A DNA stretch of 57,221 nt from the NCBI GenBank assembly GCA_021208565.1, contig JAJOJN010000116.1:1-57221 (forward strand), in the 5' to 3' direction. Below the pieces are notes generated by a model that saw nothing but the letters and a program-made list of their open reading frames with translations, was not told the origin of the DNA and did no database searches. Source of the stretch: Nitrincola sp. GTDB lineage: Bacteria; Pseudomonadota; Gammaproteobacteria; Pseudomonadales; Balneatricaceae. The translations under genes were made by a program, and so were the position numbers. Below, piece after piece: positions 18,297 to 28,345 of this stretch (position 1 is its first letter; the number at the start of each line of letters is the position of its first letter).

Positions 18297-19457
18297 TTAC
18301 TTGTTGAAAAAACCACTAAAGAATTTAATTACCTTGTCCCAAACACGCTTGAAGATACTGCCTTGCTCGACATCGTGTAATGCGACAAGTGGCGTTTCGC
18401 TTACTAGGTCACCATTCAGTGTAACTACGACCTTACCCACCATTTGACCCGCCTCTAGTGGCGCTTCTATATTTCGAGGAAGATCCAATACCACTTCCAT
18501 ATTTTCACGCTGCCCACGTGGAATGGTCACCGCTAGGTTTTCTTCTACACCTAACTTAACCTCATCAAGCTTACCACCCCAAACTCGCTGTTGACCGATC
18601 GTTTGCTGAGCGGTGTAAAGTGGTACTGTTTCAAAGAAGCGGAATGCATAGTTGAGCAACTGTTGTGTTTCTTGAGCACGAGTCTCTTCACTAGCAGAGC
18701 CCATCACAACAGAGATCAGACGCTGTCCATCACGCACGGCAGAAGCAACTAAACAGTAGCCCGCTTCAGAGGTGTGTCCCCGTTTTGATACCATCGACGG
18801 TGTCATCACGCCATAACAGCCTGTTTCGGTTAGGTTGGCGAATGTCATTGAACTCAAAGTGTTTTTCAGCATAGATTGGATAGTATTGATGAGAGTCGTT
18901 GATCAAGGCACGAGAGAGCAATGCAAGATCGAAAGCGCTTGAGTACTGGTTTTCGGCTGGCAAGCCGGTAGAGTTCTCAAAGTGTGTATTGGTCATTCCC
19001 AAACGTTGCGCATGTTGATTCATTAAATCCGCAAAGGCTCTTCACTACCGGCCACATGCTCAGCAAGTGCAACGGAAGCATCGTTACCGGATGCGATGAT
19101 GACGCCACGGAGAAGATCAATCAATCTGACTTGACGCCCTTCTTGAATAAACATGCGAGAGCCGCCAGTACGCCAAGCTTTCTCACTGACAGTAACCATC
19201 TCATCTTCCGATAAGTTACCGCGGATCAATTCAAGCTCAACAATGTAGCTGGTCATGATTTTGACCAAACTCGCTGGCGGGTAACGTTCGTGCTCGTTCC
19301 TAGCCAGAATCACTTGTCCTGTGGCGGCGTCCATCACAATATAGGAACGAGCGGCTATTTGTGGTGGAGCGGGTATCATGCTGGCATGAACCTGAGCAAC
19401 CCATAACAAACTGGAGATGAGGACCAAAAAAAGGCGATTAAGGCTTCGTGATAACAT
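18297..19457 (-). CDS. dacA: D-alanyl-D-alanine carboxypeptidase (PBP5/6 type), frameshifted
   Basis: About 386 residues after adding one base near 19028 and removing one from the C4 run at 18778-18781. Signal peptide 1-25 (V-H-A-S-M). Active-site motifs of penicillin-binding proteins are all there: SLVK (S-x-x-K), SGN and KTGH. A C-terminal beta domain and an amphipathic helix (VWDKVIKFFSGFFNK) anchor it to the outer face of the inner membrane. It trims the terminal D-Ala from peptidoglycan pentapeptides. Start ATG 19457 behind AAGGGATG. Cell-wall neighbours rlpA, mrdB and mrdA lie upstream in the same operon. Confidence 0.92.
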
Positions 19458-19541
19458 CCGCAGGGCATCCCTTTCGGTTAAATGGTTATAATCTAGACTC
19501 GGGCGATAGACCTAATGTGAGTCATTAAGTTCATCAAGTTC

Positions 19542-20465
19542 TTAGGGCTGACTGACAAGATGAGGGCGATGGAAGCCCGCACCTGCTAATCCAGCAATCA
19601 AGCTATCCAGTGGTTCTCCCACCGTTAATGGCCCTATCTTAACACGGTAAACCGTTGAACCCGAGGGGGCAGCCGGATAAATCCCAACTTGGAAACCATT
19701 GGCTATTGGCTGCAACTGACGTTGCGCACGTTGCGCAGCATCTTCTGTGGAAAAGGCACCTACCTGAAGAAAACGGCGATCATGTGAGGCACGCATGGAC
19801 GAACTCGCGGCAACAGGCGCACTAGTGGCCTGAGTTGACACGGGTGTTGATGTATTTGAAGGTGAAGGATTTGAAGCCAGCATCTGTCCAGCCGGTGGTG
19901 GTGGCGTAATCGCCTTCACTTCGACACGCCCTGTTCCTCGCTCCAAAATACCCAGACGATAAGCAGCGGCATAGGAAAGATCGATCAAGCGATCATCGTG
20001 AAATGGTCCACGGTCATTGATTCTGACAATGACTGAACGACCATTATCCAAATTTGTGACTCGAGCAAAGGTTGGTAATGGCAGACTTTTATGCGCTGCC
20101 GTCATCTCAAACATATCGTAGACTTCACCATTAGAGGTGAGATGGCCATGAAACTTCATTCCATACCATGACGCAACGCCCTGCTCACGATACCCCTCTG
20201 CGGTCGGAAGCACCCAGTAAGTTTGACCAAACACTTCATAGGGGCTGCGATTACCACCACGACTATGGGGCTCGTAACGAGGAACAGCATCGGGCACTTG
20301 GCTCACGTCGGGCGGATCAACTGGTGCTTTGTCATATTTCATACTGTAGCGACCATAATTGGTAGGTTTATCCGCTGTCGATGTTTTGGGTTTACCTGTG
20401 TCAGTTTGTGTGGCACACCCCGCCACAAATAGCACTAAGAAACTAATGAGAAGCAACCCACGCAT
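19542..20465 (-). CDS. rlpA: septal-ring lytic transglycosylase RlpA with SPOR domain
   Basis: 307 residues. Lipobox V-A-G-C at residues 14-17 makes it an outer-membrane lipoprotein. A double-psi beta-barrel covers about 95-185 with GVASWYG, the catalytic-region motif INDRGPF and DLSYAAAYRLG. A Pro/Ser-rich linker follows, then a SPOR peptidoglycan-binding domain (about 235-307: FLQVGAFSTEDAAQRAQ to FHRPHLV). It cleaves naked glycan strands at the septum. In Pseudomonas sltB1 lies between rlpA and rodA; here they are adjacent with only about 50 bases between. Confidence 0.93.
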   Translation of the reverse strand: MRGLLLISFLVLFVAGCATQTDTGKPKTSTADKPTNYGRYSMKYDKAPVDPPDVSQVPDAVPRYEPHSRGGNRSPYEVFGQTYWVLPTAEGYREQGVASWYGMKFHGHLTSNGEVYDMFEMTAAHKSLPLPTFARVTNLDNGRSVIVRINDRGPFHDDRLIDLSYAAAYRLGILERGTGRVEVKAITPPPPAGQMLASNPSPSNTSTPVSTQATSAPVAASSSMRASHDRRFLQVGAFSTEDAAQRAQRQLQPIANGFQVGIYPAAPSGSTVYRVKIGPLTVGEPLDSLIAGLAGAGFHRPHLVSQP

Positions 20466-20518
20466 TATCTACCTCAATCAACGCCAATCACGTTGAATAA
20501 TCAATTTAACTGAATCCA

Positions 20519-21660
20519 TCACTGTTTCTGATGAGTGTGAGCAGCAATGGACATCAACATACCAAAGCCTGACATCAAGGTCACTATGGATGTACCACCA
20601 TAACTAATCATTGGTAAAGGCACCCCTACAACAGGCATCAGACCGGTTACCATGCCAATGTTCACCATCACGTAAACAAAGAAGGTTAGTGTAATACTGC
20701 CCGCTAATAAACGAGCAAATCTATCCTGCGCTCGCATGGCTAATATCATACCGCGAAAAAATAATCAGCAAGTAAAGCAGTAGCAGAAAAGCGATGCCAT
20801 AGAACCCTAATTCTTCGCCTATTACCGCGATAATAAAGTCTGTGTGTGATTCCGGCAAAAAGTTCAATTGAGACTGTGTACCTTGCAGCCATCCTTTACC
20901 GGAGACACCACCGGAACCTATAGCCGTTTTGGATTGGATGATATTCCAACCTGCCCCCAAAGGATCACTCTCGGGATTTAAGAAAGTGAGCACACGCTGC
21001 TGCTGATAGGGTTTCATAAACCCCCAAAAAATGGGCAAACAAGCGCCTATGCCAGCCAAAGCAGCGATGACGTAGCGCCAATATAGGCCTGACAATAACA
21101 GCACAAACACGCCAGAAGCAGCGATTAACAAGCTCGTACCCAAATCTGGCTGTTTCATAATCAGCGCCGTAGGTATCGCCATAATGATCAAGGCAACCAC
21201 CACCTGCTTAAAGCTAGGCGGTAAACTGCTCTCTAACAAGATAGGCAGCCACCGCCATAGGTAACACTAGCTTCATCAATTCAGAAGGTTGGAATCTAAA
21301 GCCCGGCAGGGCTATCCAGCGTTGTGCACCCTTTGCAGACACACCAAAAAGCATCACCGCTACCAATAGTGCTAAGACAAACAGATATAGCCAGGGTGTT
21401 AAGGTCACCAAGGTTCTTGGTTTGACTTGCGCAAGAAAGATTAACATGAAGAATCCAGCACCCATGCGAATTGCCTGACGCTGCACATCCCCAAAATCTT
21501 GACCCGATGCGCTGTAGAGAACAAAAAGTCCATAACCGCATAACAGGATCAAGAGTAAAAGCAACCAGCCATCAAGGTGTGTGTAACTCCATAAACTGGG
21601 TGCTTTTCTAAAATGTGTACTGGCACCCGGCATGGTACGTTGAAAGTCACGATTATTCAT
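20519..21660 (-). CDS. mrdB: rod-shape peptidoglycan glycosyltransferase RodA (MrdB), frameshifted
   Basis: About 380 residues after removing one base near 21231 and one from A6 (20756-20761). SEDS family integral membrane protein with about 10 segments. Motifs: [40 protein letters not shown], and [10 protein letters not shown] at the end. It polymerises glycan strands during elongation together with PBP2, whose stop codon region overlaps its start by eight bases. Essential in rods, so the breaks are almost certainly sequence errors. Confidence 0.93.
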
Positions 21661-23544
21661 CGTCTAGCTCCTCTTCGTCACCATACTCACCCAGTATCCA
21701 GGCATCCATGATTTGACGCGCAATAGGGGCAGCAACACTCGATCCACCACCGCCATTTTCGACCACTATAGCTAAAGCAATCTGTGGATCTTCCACTGGA
21801 GCAAAGGCAATAAACAAGGCATGATCTCGATGCCGTTCCTCCATCTGGTCCGGTCGGTAACGTCCATCTTCCGGCAATGCAACGACTGTGCCGTACCGGT
21901 TTTACTTGCCATTTGATACTTCATGCCTTGGCCCACACGCCTTGCTGTGCCGGTAGGTCCGTGAACAACATCCACCATACCCTTGATGATAGGGTCCCAG
22001 AAAGCCGGATCTCTAACCACGACATCTTCTGGAACTGGTCGAGAATCGACTAAATCAGGTAGCGTTAGTATTTCACCCTCTTCCGTTGTTTCTATCACAC
22101 CTTTTAAAAGTCTAGGTTGCTGCCACTTGCCTCGGTTTGCCAACACATTGGCAGCAATAGCCAACTGCAGAGGAGTGACCACAACATAACCCTGACCGAT
22201 ACTCATATTGACTGAGTCACCCGGATACCAAGGTTCATTCAGTGTCGCACGTTTCCATTCCACTGTGGGTAACACACCGACAATCGCTTCGGGTGTATCC
22301 AGTGCGGTGATCTGGCCAAAGCCAAACTTGCGCAGGTATCTCGACATGGGTTCATTGCCCATGCGATGACCCACATCGTAATACCAAGTATTCACAGATT
22401 GAGCGATGGCTATAGGCAGATTGACTCGACCATGGCCACCTCGTCGCCAATCGCGGTAGCGACGCCCACCCGGTGTGATTTGATAATAACCTGGGTCCCA
22501 GATGGTATAATCTGGACGCACCGTTCCCGAATCTATGGCTGCCAATCCCATAATAGGCTTTAAAGTGGAGCCGGGTTTGTAACCACCTCTTACGGCGCGG
22601 TTAAACAGCGGAATGTCTAGATCTTCCTGCAGGGCTCGATAATCCTCTGTCGAAATACCCATGACAAACAGATTAGGATCATAAGTCGGCGTGCTGACCA
22701 AAGCTAAAATACCACCCGTTTTTGGATCCAATGCCACCACTGAAGCACGACGCCCCTCCAGCAGTTTTTCAGCATACTGCTGAAGACGCAAATCTAAATT
22801 GAGTTGTATATCAACACCCGGGGTTGGATCGTTTTGCTCCAACACTCTTAAAACACGACCGCGAGCATTGGTTTCAACTTTTCTAGAACCCACCTCACCA
22901 TGCAAAATCGGCTCGTAAAATCTTTCGATTCCAAGCTTACCAACGTAGTTAGTGCCCGCATACTTAATCGGATCTAGAGTTTGTAGATCTCTTTCATTGA
23001 TGCGACCAACATAGCCCAGTGCATGGACAGCGCTTTCACCAAAAGGATAAAAACGAATCAAATCCGCTTCCACCTGGACACCCGGCAAGCTGTGATAATT
23101 CACGGATATTTTGGCAATCTCTTCTTCAGTTAAGCGAAACCTAAGGGGAACGGTTTCGTATGGACGGCGACGCTGCTGTAAACGCTGCCTGAAACGTTCG
23201 ATATCGCGATCACTGATTTCAATCAATTGACTTAAGGCGTCGAGCGTCTCATCTATATTTGAGATCTCCTCTCTTAAGAGAGTCACGCTAAAGGTTGGTT
23301 GATTATCTGCTAGAAGAATGCCGTTTCGATCATAAATTAGACCACGACGCGGTGGGACGGGTTGAAGTTGAATACGGTTACGATCCGAAATCGCCGCATA
23401 GCGCTCATGCTCAACAACTTGCAAGAAATAAACTCGACCCAGCAATACAGCAAAAGCCAGTGTTACTATGATCAGGGCTAAGATAGCTCGCACTTTAAAT
23501 GTGCGACCATCTTGGCTGTAATCCTTTATTGTTTCCTGTTGCAT
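21653..23544 (-). CDS. mrdA: penicillin-binding protein 2 (MrdA), frameshifted near the end
   Basis: About 630 residues, normal for PBP2, if one base is restored near 21888. N-terminal membrane anchor (VRAILALIIVTLAFAVLLGRVYF), then the dimerisation/pedestal domain (RGLIYDRNGILLADN). The transpeptidase domain has S-T-L-K in GYKPGSTLKP, S-V-N in AQSVNTWYY, and K-T-G-T. It cross-links peptidoglycan with RodA in the elongasome. The frame after KTGTAQ continues correctly in the shifted frame to 21653, with R-Y-R-P-D-Q and PIARQIMDAWI. Confidence 0.94.
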
Positions 23545-23553
23545 AGTAACCTG

Positions 23554-24022
23554 TTATTTGTGGTAAGGATGACCCTGAAGAACCGTCCATGCTCTATAGA
23601 TTTGTTCCGCCAAAACGATGCGAACCAAAGGGTGCGGTAAGGTTAACGCAGACAAGGACCACTTTTGATCGGCACGATCAAGACAACGTGAGTCCAGACC
23701 ATCAGGGCCACCCACCAACAAGCAGACGTTACTTCCCTGCATCCTCCAGGATTCTGCATGCTCTGCTAGCTGCTCGGTAGACCATGGCTTACCTTTGACA
23801 TCCAAGGCAACAACATGTTCATTTTTACCTATAGCAGCCAGCATAGCATCACCCTCTGAGCGCATGGCTCTGGCAATATCGGCACCCTTTCCGCGATATC
23901 CAGGGGAAAGTTCAACTAGTTCAAGCTGGAAGTCTGACGGCAGGCGCTTACTGTACTCCTGATAGGCTGTTTCCACCCATCCAGGCATTTTTTTGTCCGA
24001 CAGCGATGACTCGAATACGCAT
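23554..24022 (-). CDS. rlmH: 23S rRNA pseudouridine-1915 methyltransferase RlmH, frameshifted at N-terminus
   Basis: 155 residues, the exact family length, when one base is removed from the T7 run at 23988-23994. The true start is then ATG 24022 ([15 protein letters not shown]). SPOUT knot motifs: [25 protein letters not shown] and [24 protein letters not shown] ending HPYHK. It methylates pseudouridine 1915 of 23S rRNA. The start is two bases beyond the rsfS stop. Confidence 0.94.
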
Positions 24023-24024
24023 AG

Positions 24025-24372
24025 CTAGGCTGTTGGAGCTACTTCTTCAATCGAGTGACGCCATAGGCGCTCTAGATCATAAAAGCTGCGGGCATCGGGC
24101 ATCATGACATGCACAACAATATCGCCCAAATCGACCAGTACCCAGTCACCACCTTCTTGGCCTTCACTGCCCATAGGCATAACACCTAACTGTTTTACCT
24201 TTTGTAACACTTCGTCAGCCATAGAAAGCACATGGCGACGTGATGTACCACTGGCAATCACCATATAATCAGTCACACTGGATTTACCCTTGACATCGAT
24301 CACGACAAGATCGCGTGCCTTCATATCGTCCAATATGGTTTGTACCTTTTCGATCAGTTGCTCAGTTTGCAT
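24025..24372 (-). CDS. rsfS: ribosomal silencing factor RsfS
   Basis: 115 residues from ATG 24372 ([10 protein letters not shown]); an upstream in-frame start at 24387 would add five residues. RsfS/Iojap motifs: [36 protein letters not shown] and YDLERLW. It binds L14 (uL14) and blocks subunit joining in starved cells. It overlaps the 3' end of nadD and is followed directly by rlmH. Confidence 0.94.
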   Translation of the reverse strand: MQTEQLIEKVQTILDDMKARDLVVIDVKGKSSVTDYMVIASGTSRRHVLSMADEVLQKVKQLGVMPMGSEGQEGGDWVLVDLGDIVVHVMMPDARSFYDLERLWRHSIEEVAPTA

Positions 24373-25038
24373 CACTAATCCAATCACCTCGTTGATAGCC
24401 GTAAAGCTGATGTTGTTTAATATATTCCCAGACCTGATCTGGCATTAAATAGCGCGGCGTTTTGCCTTGCGCAATTAATTCTCTAATTTGAGTGGCAGAG
24501 ATACCTAAAGGCGTCAACTCATGAATCAGAACACCTCCCGCTGGCTGACGCCAAAGATCACTCACTGATGCCAATCGATACTGTTGAGTAAACGCATCCA
24601 TCACAGGATTAGCATGATAATCATAACCAGGTCTTGCTACCGCTATGATATGACAGAGTGACAAGAAAGTATGCCAATCTTTCCAACTCGACAGCCCCAA
24701 ATAGGCATCCATACCCATGACCATGCAGATGGGTCGCTGTTCACCTAAACTTTGCCGTAAGGAAGCCAAGGTGATCGCCGTATAGGAAGGTGATTTGGCA
24801 TCAACTTCTCTAGAATCCACAAGTAAACTTGCAGCATCAGCCACGGCCAGCTTGACCATCGCCAGCCGATTTTCAGCGCCACAACCGGGTTCACTGCGAT
24901 GAACGGGCTCACCCGATGGAATCAGGTGACTTCTTTAATGCCTAACCACTGCTGTAGCTCAAGCGCTGTTCTGAGGTGCCCATGGTGGATAGGATCAAAA
25001 GTCCCCCCCATAAACACAAAAGGTTCTATTGGCTGCAT
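24362..25038 (-). CDS. nadD: nicotinate-mononucleotide adenylyltransferase NadD, frameshifted
   Basis: About 225 residues once one base is restored near 24929. The N-terminal nucleotidyl-transferase signature [11 protein letters not shown] lies in the first frame and the rest ([60 protein letters not shown]) in the second. It makes deamido-NAD+ from NaMN and ATP. Start ATG 25038, four bases from the proA stop. Essential, so the break is probably an error. Confidence 0.93.
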
Positions 25039-25041
25039 CGA

Positions 25042-26298
25042 TTACTGCCGAATATGACCATCACCCAAAACAACGTACTTTTCAGAGGTTAACCCTTCCA
25101 ATCCTACAGGCCCCCGGGCATGAATTTTATCGGTCGAAATGCCGATTTCAGCGCCCAGACCATATTCAAACCCATCAGCAAAACGTGTGGATGCGTTCAC
25201 CATAACTGAACTGGAATCAACCGCACGCAGGAAAGCACGGGCATCAGTATAATTTTCAGTCACGATCGCATCCGTATGATGCGATCCATAGTGATTAATA
25301 TGCTTAATCGCAGCCGACATATCGTCAACTATTCTGATCGCCAAAATCGGCGCCAAGTACTCTTCATACCAATCAGATTCTGTTGCAACCTTGATAAACG
25401 GCAAAATCTGACGCGAGGCTTCACAGCCACGCAACTCCACACCTTTCGCCTGATAGCGCTCGGCCAGTTCAGGTAACAACTCGGCCGCCACCTGCTGGTG
25501 AACTAATAGCGTCTCCATAGTGTTACAGGTGCCGTATCGATGAGTTTTAGCATTCAACGCTATATTGATCGCCTTAGCTTTGTCGGCTGCTTTATCGATA
25601 TAGACATGACAGACACCATCCAAGTGCTTAATCACCGGAACACGCGCATCCTTTGAGATACGCTCAATCAACCCCTTGCCCCCTCGTGGAACAATGACAT
25701 CGACATATTCCGGCATGGTGATTAACTGTCCGACAGCCTCGCGATCCGTTGTACTGACAACTTGGACCACAGTTTCGGGCAAACCTGCTTGTTTTAATCC
25801 CACGCGAATCGATTCTGCGATCGCCTGATTGGAATGCATCGCCTCAGAGCCACCACGCAAAATGGTTGCGTTACCCGATTTAAGACAGAGGCTAGCAGCT
25901 TCCACGGTGACGTTAGGGCGAGATTCATAAATAATCCCCACCACCCCAAGAGGCACACGCATTTTACCGACTTGAATACCACTTGGACGATAATTCATCC
26001 CCGTGATACCACCGACTGGGTCAGGAAGAGCGATAACTTGCTCTAACCCTTCAATCATGGCATTCACACGAGCTGGGGTTAACTCGAGACGATCCAGCAT
26101 GGCGGCATCAAGACCTTTTTCACGGCCCGCCTGCAGATCTTTCTCATTGGCCGCATGCAGCTCCGCTCTGGCAGCGTCTAATGCTTTGGCCATCGCGAGC
26201 AATGCACGATTTTTCTGCCCAGTTTCAGCTTTTGCCATGATGCTCGCCGCTTGACGCGCCTGCTTACCCAACTCAATCATGTATGCTTGTGTATTCAT
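25042..26298 (-). CDS. proA: gamma-glutamyl phosphate reductase ProA
   Basis: 418 residues, intact. Motifs: [45 protein letters not shown], the catalytic cysteine in [13 protein letters not shown], and [22 protein letters not shown]. It makes glutamate-5-semialdehyde for proline, and proline is also a compatible solute. It is the first gene of the minus-strand operon proA-nadD-rsfS-rlmH-mrdA-mrdB-rlpA-dacA-ybeD-lipB. Confidence 0.96.
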   Translation of the reverse strand: MNTQAYMIELGKQARQAASIMAKAETGQKNRALLAMAKALDAARAELHAANEKDLQAGREKGLDAAMLDRLELTPARVNAMIEGLEQVIALPDPVGGITGMNYRPSGIQVGKMRVPLGVVGIIYESRPNVTVEAASLCLKSGNATILRGGSEAMHSNQAIAESIRVGLKQAGLPETVVQVVSTTDREAVGQLITMPEYVDVIVPRGGKGLIERISKDARVPVIKHLDGVCHVYIDKAADKAKAINIALNAKTHRYGTCNTMETLLVHQQVAAELLPELAERYQAKGVELRGCEASRQILPFIKVATESDWYEEYLAPILAIRIVDDMSAAIKHINHYGSHHTDAIVTENYTDARAFLRAVDSSSVMVNASTRFADGFEYGLGAEIGISTDKIHARGPVGLEGLTSEKYVVLGDGHIRQ

Positions 26299-26347
26299 TC
26301 AACCTGTCCGATAGATAGCTTGATCGGTGATCTAATTAAAGTCGGTT

Positions 26348-26376
26348 ATTATAGCTTGCTTAAGGTCAGGGGTCAT
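26348..26376 (-). promoter_or_regulatory. probable sigma-70 promoter of the proA operon
   Basis: On the minus strand, -35 ATGACC (26371-26376) and a perfect -10 TATAAT (26348-26353) are separated by 17 bases. The predicted start of transcription is about 40 bases before the proA ATG. The -35 matches four of six positions. Confidence 0.55.
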
Positions 26377-26481
26377 GCGCATTTGATACAAGTTAAGAAG
26401 TATCTATTCCTCTGTGTGACTATTCGCGTTGAACTGGTATGATTTACCACTATTTTCAAGGTTTCTGGAATTTTAATCACC

Positions 26482-28281
26482 ATGGAAACGACACCTGTTA
26501 CACCTGAGAAAACGCTCCCGCGTTTTCGTCCTATCTGGGTCAGCTTGCTAGTTTGTTTGATCGGTCTTTTTGCCACCTATATTTGGTTACAGCATGACAA
26601 CCCAAGGATGGCCGATGAACATGCATTGCTTAGTAGTGGCGCTCTAGCTGAAAGCGCCAGCCTTTTATTAACACCACTGGTCGTTAATGAAGACAGAATC
26701 AGCATTAACTATTTACTCAACGAGATGGCCAACCAGCCCGTCATCAGGGGAATGCGCTTAACGGATGCTCAAGGCACCATTTTAGGCCTGAGTGGAAGCC
26801 AACAAGGACAGACGCTAAGCTTTGATTTGACTCGCAACGAGGAAGCCCTAGGCAAACTCGAGGTATGGGCTGACAGCAGCAGTCTACTAGCAATGCTTGA
26901 ACATCAACAACAGATGATGACCATTGGCGCTAGCGTTACGCTTTTCGTTTTACTCATGACTCTGTGGATCGTTTCACGCCCTCCCGCTGCAAAAGATGCT
27001 CTCAAGCAAGAGGAAGATCCTGATAGCTTTGACGAAATTTTGGCTCAGTATGCAGAACCAGAGCAGGATGACGATAGCCTGCCCACGCTCGATCCTGATG
27101 ACTTAGAGAGCCTCAACTTACCTCCAATGACGCCGTTTCTCGACGAGCCCAAAACTCAAACGCCTAATGCACCTTTTACACCTCCACAGAAACAGGTTAA
27201 ACCCGTTAGTGCACCCGTGGACGTGCCACCTATGTCGATACCAGTAGAGAAAGCACAAGCGCCTAAAACCCCTGTTCCACCTGCTCAGAGTTCATTCACA
27301 CCAGCCAGCGAACCAGCTCGCGCCACGATAGAGCCATCAATTAAGCCACCCACCGAGTCGGTCAAAACAGACTTTCAGCATTGGATTCCTGAGCGTGACA
27401 TGCCAGCAAAGCAAGATCATCTTTCAATCTCTTTAACAGCCGATGATGACGATGAAGAGCTTGATAATGATGAACTCGTCTCTTTACTTCGACCTGAGCG
27501 CGACACGCCACAAATTCCTCGTTTTACCCCTGTGACAGCCGGTCAAAGCCGTGATTTAGATAAGTTTGACAAAGAGCCTTGGATCGAAATTGAAGAGCGC
27601 AAACCAGAGCCTAGCCTTTCATTGGTTAAACCTAACCCGCTACTGACCGCCCTAGATGACGACGAGCCTGATTTTAACATCTTGCCATTTGAGCAAGATT
27701 TGGAGCTTACAATTTCGCCTGAAGAGGCTGGCTATTTGCTGCTGATTGATACAACCAGTGCGCACTCTGAGCTGGTGGAAGAGGACGAACATAAAACTTT
27801 ACTCAACACCTACTTTAAATTAGCGAATTCAGTTTCGGCAATCTATAACGGTCGAGTTGAACGAGCGAAAAATGGCGACCTGCAAATTATCTTTGATCAA
27901 CCTCAAGCCGATGATACACATGGTGTAAATGCGATGTGTGCGGCCATGCTGTTTACACATCTTTATAAACAGTATAACCACTCTCGAATCCGCCTGTTCC
28001 GTCCCGTTATGAACCTTCACATGGCACTGGTAAGGGGTAAAGCGGATAAAGTGGATCGTCTGTTGGAAGAGGCTCGCTTCTTGACGCGCACAACACAGAG
28101 TAACGAGTTAATTAGCCATACTGCGCTAACGGAGTCTCCGCATCTTAAAGAGTCCCTGTTAGACGGCGCCAGTATCCGCCGTGAAGCGGAAGACAAGGTG
28201 TTGATTTTGCAAATCAGTCACTCCTATCAGGAGCTACTAGAGAAACAGTCTAGACACTTGATTGCCAAACTCAATCAGTAA
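26482..28281 (+). CDS. SMP-like membrane protein with C-terminal class III cyclase-like domain
   Basis: 599 residues, intact. Membrane segment 1 at about 13-35 and segment 2 at about 147-168 bracket a periplasmic domain like the SMP/AhpA (YtjB) family (LAESASLLLTPLVV, RGMRLTDAQGTILG). Residues 175-405 are a Pro/Glu/Asp-rich disordered linker. Residues 413-599 resemble an adenylate/guanylate cyclase domain: D423 in LLLIDTTSAHSEL and D466 in RAKNGDLQIIF fall where the two metal-binding aspartates belong, and ALVRGKADKVDRLLEEARFL sits where V-N-x-A-A-R is expected. The transition-state Asn seems lost, so activity is doubtful. It may be a sensor that binds but does not make a cyclic nucleotide, or a regulator of other proteins. 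The cyclase link is my inference. It stands alone, divergent from proA. Confidence 0.7.
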   Translation: METTPVTPEKTLPRFRPIWVSLLVCLIGLFATYIWLQHDNPRMADEHALLSSGALAESASLLLTPLVVNEDRISINYLLNEMANQPVIRGMRLTDAQGTILGLSGSQQGQTLSFDLTRNEEALGKLEVWADSSSLLAMLEHQQQMMTIGASVTLFVLLMTLWIVSRPPAAKDALKQEEDPDSFDEILAQYAEPEQDDDSLPTLDPDDLESLNLPPMTPFLDEPKTQTPNAPFTPPQKQVKPVSAPVDVPPMSIPVEKAQAPKTPVPPAQSSFTPASEPARATIEPSIKPPTESVKTDFQHWIPERDMPAKQDHLSISLTADDDDEELDNDELVSLLRPERDTPQIPRFTPVTAGQSRDLDKFDKEPWIEIEERKPEPSLSLVKPNPLLTALDDDEPDFNILPFEQDLELTISPEEAGYLLLIDTTSAHSELVEEDEHKTLLNTYFKLANSVSAIYNGRVERAKNGDLQIIFDQPQADDTHGVNAMCAAMLFTHLYKQYNHSRIRLFRPVMNLHMALVRGKADKVDRLLEEARFLTRTTQSNELISHTALTESPHLKESLLDGASIRREAEDKVLILQISHSYQELLEKQSRHLIAKLNQ

Positions 28282-28299
28282 ATTAGTGTTGATAAAAAA

Positions 28300-28328
28300 A
28301 TCCCGCTCAACTCAAGAGAAGGCGGGAT
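28300..28328. terminator. bidirectional rho-independent terminator
   Basis: ATCCCGC (28300-28306) pairs with GCGGGAT (28322-28328). An A7 run precedes it and CTTTT follows it, giving a U-tract on both transcripts. It lies between the convergent gene ending at 28281 and parC. Confidence 0.8.
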
Positions 28329-28345
28329 CTTTTCCTAAAAACAGA

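Noticed and set aside
20519-23544. Broken mrdA and mrdB as true pseudogenes showing loss of rod shape.
   Set aside because: Single-base indels with full homology in the shifted frame, in a window where lipA and nadD show the same kind of break, point to sequence error.
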